Of a DNA stretch of 64,000 bases, positions 62,301-64,000 are shown one piece after another (within the stretch, counting starts at the first letter, position 1; the number at the start of each line of letters is the position of its first letter). The DNA lies in contig NZ_LT906483.1 in NCBI RefSeq assembly GCF_900187065.1, positions 3,100,001 to 3,164,000 on the forward strand, in the 5' to 3' direction. Made by a program: the position numbers and the translations under genes. This DNA is from Mycolicibacterium thermoresistibile (lineage in GTDB: Bacteria > Actinomycetota > Actinomycetes > Mycobacteriales > Mycobacteriaceae). The notes beneath the pieces are model-generated. The model was not told where the DNA came from, searched no databases, and was given only the letters and a program-made list of their open reading frames with translations.

Positions 62301-62586
62301 CCCGTGCCCACTGCATCGGCTGGAAGCCCATCGGCCGCACCACCACGAGTTCGGAGGCGACGGGTTCCAGCAGCATGTCCGCCTCACCGGCGAGTGTGGC
62401 GAGTTCCGTCTCGATGCCGGCCGAGGACACCAGCTCTTCGAGGGTCTCCAGCCAGGCACTGCCCTGGCCTCCGAAGGCAACGGCGTACGGCTCTCCGGCG
62501 GTCAGACGATCGACCAGGGCCTGGGCGGGCTGGGCGTGGGGCCCGTCATCCCAGGTGGACACCCGGTCGTGTTCATAGATCGTCAC
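53317..62586 (-). CDS. fas: Type I fatty acid synthase (FAS-I)
   Basis: A 3089-residue multidomain synthase (3069 in M. tuberculosis). Order from the N-terminus: acetyltransferase with Ser149 (GHSQG); flavin enoyl reductase (about 420-900); dehydratase region with the hot-dog motif GDHNPIHTD; malonyl/palmitoyl transferase with Ser1442 (GHSVGEY); acyl carrier segment with Ser1822/1823 in DGASSRRNQ; ketoreductase with VVTGASKG near 2130; ketosynthase with Cys2734 in HPVAACATA. It makes C16-C18 and C24-C26 acyl-CoAs, the primers for mycolic acids. An Ala/Pro-rich linker (about 1740-1790) precedes the carrier. GTG 62586 is used because the known N-terminus MTIxEHDRVS begins there; a frame to 62709 is not conserved. 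acpS follows. Confidence 0.96.
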   Translation of the reverse strand: MTIYEHDRVSTWDDGPHAQPAQALVDRLTAGEPYAVAFGGQGSAWLETLEELVSSAGIETELATLAGEADMLLEPVASELVVVRPMGFQPMQWARALAAEEQVPTAKQLTSAAVSVPGVLLTQIAAMRALARQGMDLVAIPPVAVAGHSQGVLAAEALAARGARDVELLAMAQLIGAAGTLVARRRGITVLGDRPPMVSVTNADPERIYELLEEFSSDVRTVLPPVLSIRNGRRSVVITGTPEQLSRFELYCRQIAEKEEAERKNKLRGGAVFAPVFDPVQVEVGFHSPRLADGIDIVGRWAEAAGLDVELAREMTEAILVRQVDWVEEVTELHEAGARWILDLGPGDILTRLTAPVIRGLGVGIVPAATRGGQRNLFTAGAVPEVARPWSSYAPEVVQLPDGSVKLETKFTRLTGRSPILLAGMTPTTVDAEIVAAAANAGHWAELAGGGQVTEQIFADRIEELTTLLEPGRAIQFNSLFLDPYLWKLQLGGKRLVQKARQSGAPIDGVVISAGIPELEEAVDLIDELNGIGISHVVFKPGTVEQIRSVIRIAAEVPTKPVIAHIEGGRAGGHHSWEDLDDLLLATYSELRSRPNITVCVGGGIGTPERAAEYLSGRWAEAHGFPRMPVDGILVGTAAMATKEATTSPQVKKLLVETTGTDQWVGAGKAVNGMASGRSQLGADIHEIDNSASRCGRLLDEVAGDAEAVAARRDEIIEAMAKTAKPYFGDVGEMTYLQWLRRYVELTIGDGDSTADSLSPDTPWLDITWRDRFEQMLKRAEARLHPQDHGPIETLFDPAIGEHLLENPDEAINALLQRYPDAETVQLHPADVPFFIQLCKTPGKPVNFVPVIDQDVRRWWRSDSLWQAHDARYDADQVCIIPGTAAVAGITRVDEPVGELLDRFEKAAVDELLNAGAQPQPVTSRRRLRSDVTGPLAVLLDAPDVLWAGRIATNPVHRIAGPADWQVNENRSATHPSTGARLEVVDDQHVVLSVPLSGTWIDIRFTLTEVVRDGGAPVVSTEDAAAAMRAVLAIAAGVKSPGGPADLPPVDDGTATITATWDPDLVADHTGVTATFGAPLAPTLTTVPDALVGQCWPAVFAAIGSAVTEAGFPVIEGLLSLVHLDHAAHLLAPLPKQPAEFTVTAKASTAFDTEVGRVVPISVVVTDADGTVIATLFERFAIRGRTGSAELNDPPRAGGAVSENATDTPRRRRRDVTLTAPVDMRPFAVVSGDHNPIHTDRAAALLAGLESPIVHGMWLSAAAQHVVTATDGSAVPPARLIGWTARFLGMVKPGDEIEIRVDRVGIDQGAEVLEVAARVGSDLKMSATARLAAPKTVYAFPGQGIQHKGMGMEVRARSKAARKVWDSADKFTRETLGFSVLHVVRDNPTSLVASGVHYHHPDGVLYLTQFTQVAMATVAAAQVAEMREQGAFVEDAIACGHSVGEYTALACVSGVYELEALLEVVFHRGSKMHDIVPRDEQGRSNYRLAAIRPSQIDLDDADVKDFVAEISERTGEFLEIVNFNLRGSQYAVAGTVAGLQALEEEIERRRQITGGKRSFILVPGIDVPFHSSVLRVGVDDFRRSLERVMPRDKDPELIIGRYIPNLVPRPFSLDRDFIQEIRDLVPAEPLDEVLADYDTWRNERPRELCRKIVIELLAWQFASPVRWIETQDLLFTEEAAGGLGVERFVEIGVKSAPTVAGLAANTLKLPEYNHSKVEVLNAERDAAVLFATDTDPEPVDEEPADTATGSAPAESAAATAPAAVEAAPAAPAPTAAPGAPRPDDIPFDAADATMALIALSAKMRLDQIEPLDSIESITDGASSRRNQLLVDLGSELNLGAIDGAAEADLGSLKGQVTKLARTYKPFGPVLSDAINDQLRTVLGPSGKRPAYIAERVAKTWELGEGWAKHVTVEVALGTREGSSVRGGDLGGLHDGALADAAAVDKVIDAAVGAVAARHGVAVSLPSSGGAGGGMVDSAALGEFAEQVTGRDGVLASAARLVLNQLGFDDTVSVPEQATDSELIDLVTAELGSDWPRLVAPAFDARKAVLLDDRWASAREDLVKIWLADEDDIDADWPRLAERFEGTGHVVATQANWWQGKALAAGRNVHASLFGRIAAGAENPGSGRYSDEVAVVTGASKGSIAAAVVAQLLDGGATVIATTSRLDDDRLEFYKSLYRDNARFDAKLWVVPANMASYSDIDALVEWIGSEQVENLGPQSIHLKDAQTPTLLFPFAAPRVAGDMSEAGSRAEMEMKVLLWAVERLITGLATIGAERDIASRLHVVLPGSPNRGMFGGDGAYGEAKAALDAVVTRWKAESSWAQRVSLAHALIGWTKGTGLMGHNDAIVDAVEAAGLTTYTTSEMASKLLSLCDAEAKAAAAREPIEADFTGGLGDIDIDMAELAAKAREEHAASTQQDDEEPAAATIAALPSPPRVPVPAPAPQWADLDIDPADMVVIVGGAELGPYGSSRTRYEMEVDNELSAAGVLELAWTTGMITWENDPQPGWYDTETGELVPEEELVERYHDAVVERCGIREFVDDGAIDPDHASPLLVSVFLDKDFTFVVSSEADARAFVEFDPEHTVIRPVPDSTDWQVTRKAGTEIRVPRKTKLSRTVGAQIPTGWDPTVWGISQDMANSIDRVALWNIVATVDAFLSAGFTPAELMRWVHPTQVASTQGTGMGGMTSMQTMYHGNLLGRNKPNDILQEVLPNVVAAHVVQSYIGSYGAMIHPVAACATAAVSVEEGVDKIRLGKAELVVTGGFDDLTLEAIIGFGDMAATAETAMMRAKGISDSKFSRANDRRRLGFVEAQGGGTILLARGDLALKMGLPVLAVVAYAQSFGDGVHTSIPAPGLGALGAGRGGRDSALARSLARLGVGPDDIAVVSKHDTSTLANDPNETELHERLADSLGRSPGNPMFVVSQKTLTGHAKGGAAVFQLMGLCQILRDGVVPPNRSLDCVDDELAGSEHFVWPRETLRLGEKFPLKAGLVTSLGFGHVSGLIALVHPQAFLAALSPEEREAYTKRAEQRLLAGQRRLASAIAGGPPMYEKPSGRRFDQDVPEKRQEAAMLLSTDARLGEDGVYVLGGDVGA

Positions 62587-63049
62587 TGGTGGTCTACTCC
62601 CTCGACGCTGCTCTTGACTCTCGGCTCTATGTCTCGGCTCTGTACTCGGGGGCGCACGCGGAGCTGCGGCTCGCGTGGTGGTCCACCCGCGTCGGCGGCC
62701 TGCGCGCACGTCGAGTGCGGGACCGCCTGCGATTCCTCATCGAATCCAGCCGGTGGCGGTCCGTCCGGACCGGATCCCATCCAGGTCCGATTCGGGTCCG
62801 GTTCCGGTCCCGGCCAGCCCTCCGGCGCACTTCAGCCGTAGTAAGAGTCTCATAAGAACGACACCGGATTTTCGGCCCAAAATGGTTACTGCTGAGTCTA
62901 CGAGCGGGTAACCGTGTGTTGGGTAACACCACCGCAGGGCACATTTTTCGACTCCTGCGACAAACGTGCTGCATGCAGGCGGTTACGGTCGAGTAGGGAC
63001 AACTGCGCAGATCACAGCGCGATTGTTATCAAATCGTTATCTATGATTT

Positions 63050-63069
63050 TTGACACGGACGGGTGTCAA
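63050..63069. promoter_or_regulatory. Inverted repeat TTGACAC-N6-GTGTCAA
   Basis: A perfect 7-bp inverted repeat with a 6-base spacer in the AT-rich region; the left arm also contains a -35-like TTGACA. Candidate regulator site. Confidence 0.45.
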
Positions 63070-63153
63070 GTTCGCCTTTACCCCCGGCGCGCCGACCCGG
63101 CCGGAAAACGGCCAGACACGGTATGGCGAACTAAAAAAGTTTGCTGGAAAATA

Positions 63154-63167
63154 TTACCGATCGGTAA
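63154..63167. promoter_or_regulatory. 14-bp perfect palindrome TTACCGATCGGTAA
   Basis: An uninterrupted palindrome in AT-rich DNA, of the type bound by TetR-family dimers. It lies 568 bases upstream of fas and 109 bases beyond the MerR stop. Confidence 0.5.
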
Positions 63168-63197
63168 GGTCGATGGCTACTTTTCAGTAAGTTATTT

Positions 63198-63213
63198 CCT
63201 ACTTTCAAGTAGG
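63198..63213. promoter_or_regulatory. Inverted repeat CCTACTT-TC-AAGTAGG
   Basis: A perfect 7-bp inverted repeat with a two-base centre, 30 bases from the preceding palindrome. Candidate operator or, less likely because of its AT content, the end of the MerR transcript. Confidence 0.4.
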
Positions 63214-63275
63214 TTCTGTCCCACTGCCCGAATTCTGCTTTCGAATACGCCCAGGAAGTGTCGCGGCGACATCGA

Positions 63276-63980
63276 TCACGGACGCGGCCGAGACACCGGC
63301 AGCCGGGCGGACACCTCGTCGAGGTAACGGCTCACCACCCTGCCGACCAGCCTCCGATAGTCCGCCAACACCCGCTCGACCCGGCTCGCCCCCGGTGCCA
63401 CCGTGGCCCCGCCGTTGCGGCCGGCATCGACCGTTGCGGCGGGTGCGGCGCCGGCGGCAGCGGCCAACCGGTCGACGCCTTCCCGGACCGCCTCGAACAC
63501 CCGCAACAGAACGTGCACATAGCCGAGGTGGGATACCGGGGAGTGCCGGACCACATCGGCGAGCACCGGATCGGTGAGCACGATCCCTTCCCGCCGGCCG
63601 TCCTGCACCCGCCGGGCCAGGCCGTACTCGACGAGCCGGTGGGCCTCGGCGCCCATCGGATCGAGGTCCAGAATCGCGGCAGCAGCGTCTTGAGAGGCGA
63701 GTCGGGGCGACTCGAGGACACTGCGATCCAGTTCGAGCACGTCCGCGAGGTCCTTGCCCTCACGCACCGCCGCGAAGAACTCCGCGATGTGGACGGAGTT
63801 GAAGCCGCGGCGAAGCAGACGGTCGATCATCCGCAACTGAGCGAGGTGGGCGTCGTTGTAGAACGCCGAGCGCCCCTGCCGTCGCGGCGCGCCGAGCAAC
63901 CCGCGCTCGCGGTAGGCGCGGATGTTGCGGGGGCTCACTCCGGAGATCTCGGCCAGCTCCTCAAGCCGGTACTCGGTCAA
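63276..63980 (-). CDS. MerR-family transcriptional regulator
   Basis: A 234-residue regulator. The N-terminal winged-helix MerR domain spans about 1-70 (YRLEELAEISGVSPRNIRAY, RERGLLGAPRRQGR). The C-terminal domain has no metal-binding Cys cluster, so it is probably not a metal sensor. The effector region contains an Ala/Gly-rich insert (AAAAGAAPAATVDAGRNGG). It starts at TTG 63980 with GAGGAG eight bases upstream. It lies upstream of the fas leader region on the same strand and could regulate itself or fas (inference). The target is unknown. Confidence 0.82.
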   Translation of the reverse strand: MTEYRLEELAEISGVSPRNIRAYRERGLLGAPRRQGRSAFYNDAHLAQLRMIDRLLRRGFNSVHIAEFFAAVREGKDLADVLELDRSVLESPRLASQDAAAAILDLDPMGAEAHRLVEYGLARRVQDGRREGIVLTDPVLADVVRHSPVSHLGYVHVLLRVFEAVREGVDRLAAAAGAAPAATVDAGRNGGATVAPGASRVERVLADYRRLVGRVVSRYLDEVSARLPVSRPRP

Positions 63981-64000
63981 CGCAACACTCCTCGAGCCCC

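Larger units (their letters stand above)
62587..63275. promoter_or_regulatory. Long AT-rich upstream region of fas
   Basis: A 689-base gene-free segment between fas and the MerR gene (both minus strand). Bases 62840-63260 are far more AT-rich than the flanking genes. Four GTTAC/GTAAC half-sites occur at 62884-63000, including GGTTAC (62884) facing GTAACC (62908) and GTGTT-GGGT-AACAC (62916-62929). These are candidate sites for the fas activator FasR. A 137-codon plus-strand ORF here (62914-63327) has no coding character. Confidence 0.5.

Noticed and set aside
62914..63327. 137-codon plus-strand ORF upstream of fas
   Set aside because: No ribosome-binding site, Cys/Arg/Ser-rich non-protein-like translation, and it runs into the MerR gene on the other strand.

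Overview
The window is high-GC actinobacterial DNA and almost certainly comes from a Mycobacterium/Mycolicibacterium chromosome. The main marker is gene order: from about 4.4 kb to 62.6 kb the genes follow, with interruptions, the order I remember for M. tuberculosis Rv2468c to Rv2524c (ctaJ region, HNH protein, glbO, aglA, gdh, ABC-F protein, ssb, plsB/plsC, bkdABC, citE, fadE19, accA1, accD1, bkaR, mycolate reductase, orn, ldt, bcp, acpS, fas). A single-chain type I fatty acid synthase of 3089 residues, a CmrA-type mycolate reductase and an LdtMt2-like L,D-transpeptidase fit a mycolate-containing cell. No transposase, integrase, PE/PPE gene or CRISPR array was seen.

Layout. 0-4.2 kb: a tight plus-strand operon of acyl-CoA dehydrogenase, APH-fold kinase, ACAD10/11-like acyl-CoA dehydrogenase and SDR, which resembles a split version of the animal ACAD11 enzyme. 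4.4-6.5 kb: ctaJ and a DUF5130 gene linked to the respiratory supercomplex, an HNH protein, and truncated haemoglobin glbO. 6.5-8.1 kb: aglA, frameshifted after its catalytic core and followed by a 30-bp tandem duplication. 8.2-16.5 kb: coupled gdh, thioesterase and a conserved gene, then ettA and an accessory ssb. 16.7-24.3 kb: a CopD/CtaG fusion and a coupled lipid operon (WS/DGAT, HAD-acyltransferase, PlsB). 24.4-27.5 kb: tRNA-Arg(UCU), a TspO-like membrane protein, an unknown secreted or anchored protein, and an EchA14-like protein.

27.6-37.8 kb holds a branched-chain amino acid block: branched-chain keto-acid dehydrogenase (bkdABC), FadE19, methylcrotonyl-CoA carboxylase (accA1/accD1), a MaoC hydratase and a CitE-like lyase, all on the minus strand. 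They run divergently from TetR regulator bkaR across a 41-bp inverted-repeat operator. Together they can take branched-chain 2-keto acids to acetyl-CoA and acetoacetate. The CoA-transferase and fadD35 genes found there in M. tuberculosis are missing. 37.8-43.3 kb: two tiny membrane proteins (one of 51 codons), an S9 peptidase, an MmpS-like protein, an MFS transporter and cmrA. 43.3-47.6 kb: HerA-like ATPase, orn, tRNA-His, ldt and tRNA-Lys(CUU).

45.9-49.9 kb is the least ordinary part. It has four unrelated repeat families: a 15-bp T-rich array behind the tRNA-His terminator, two 20-bp minisatellite blocks, and a 9-bp array, together with a divergent TetR/small membrane protein pair whose shared promoter carries two palindromes. 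49.9-62.6 kb: DUF3618 protein, bcp, an M20 peptidase, a formate/nitrite-type channel, acpS and fas. Upstream of fas lies a 0.69-kb gene-free segment containing an AT-rich stretch with three perfect inverted repeats. The window ends in a MerR regulator.

All family and synteny statements come from reading the translations and from memory of known proteins. No alignment or search was run.
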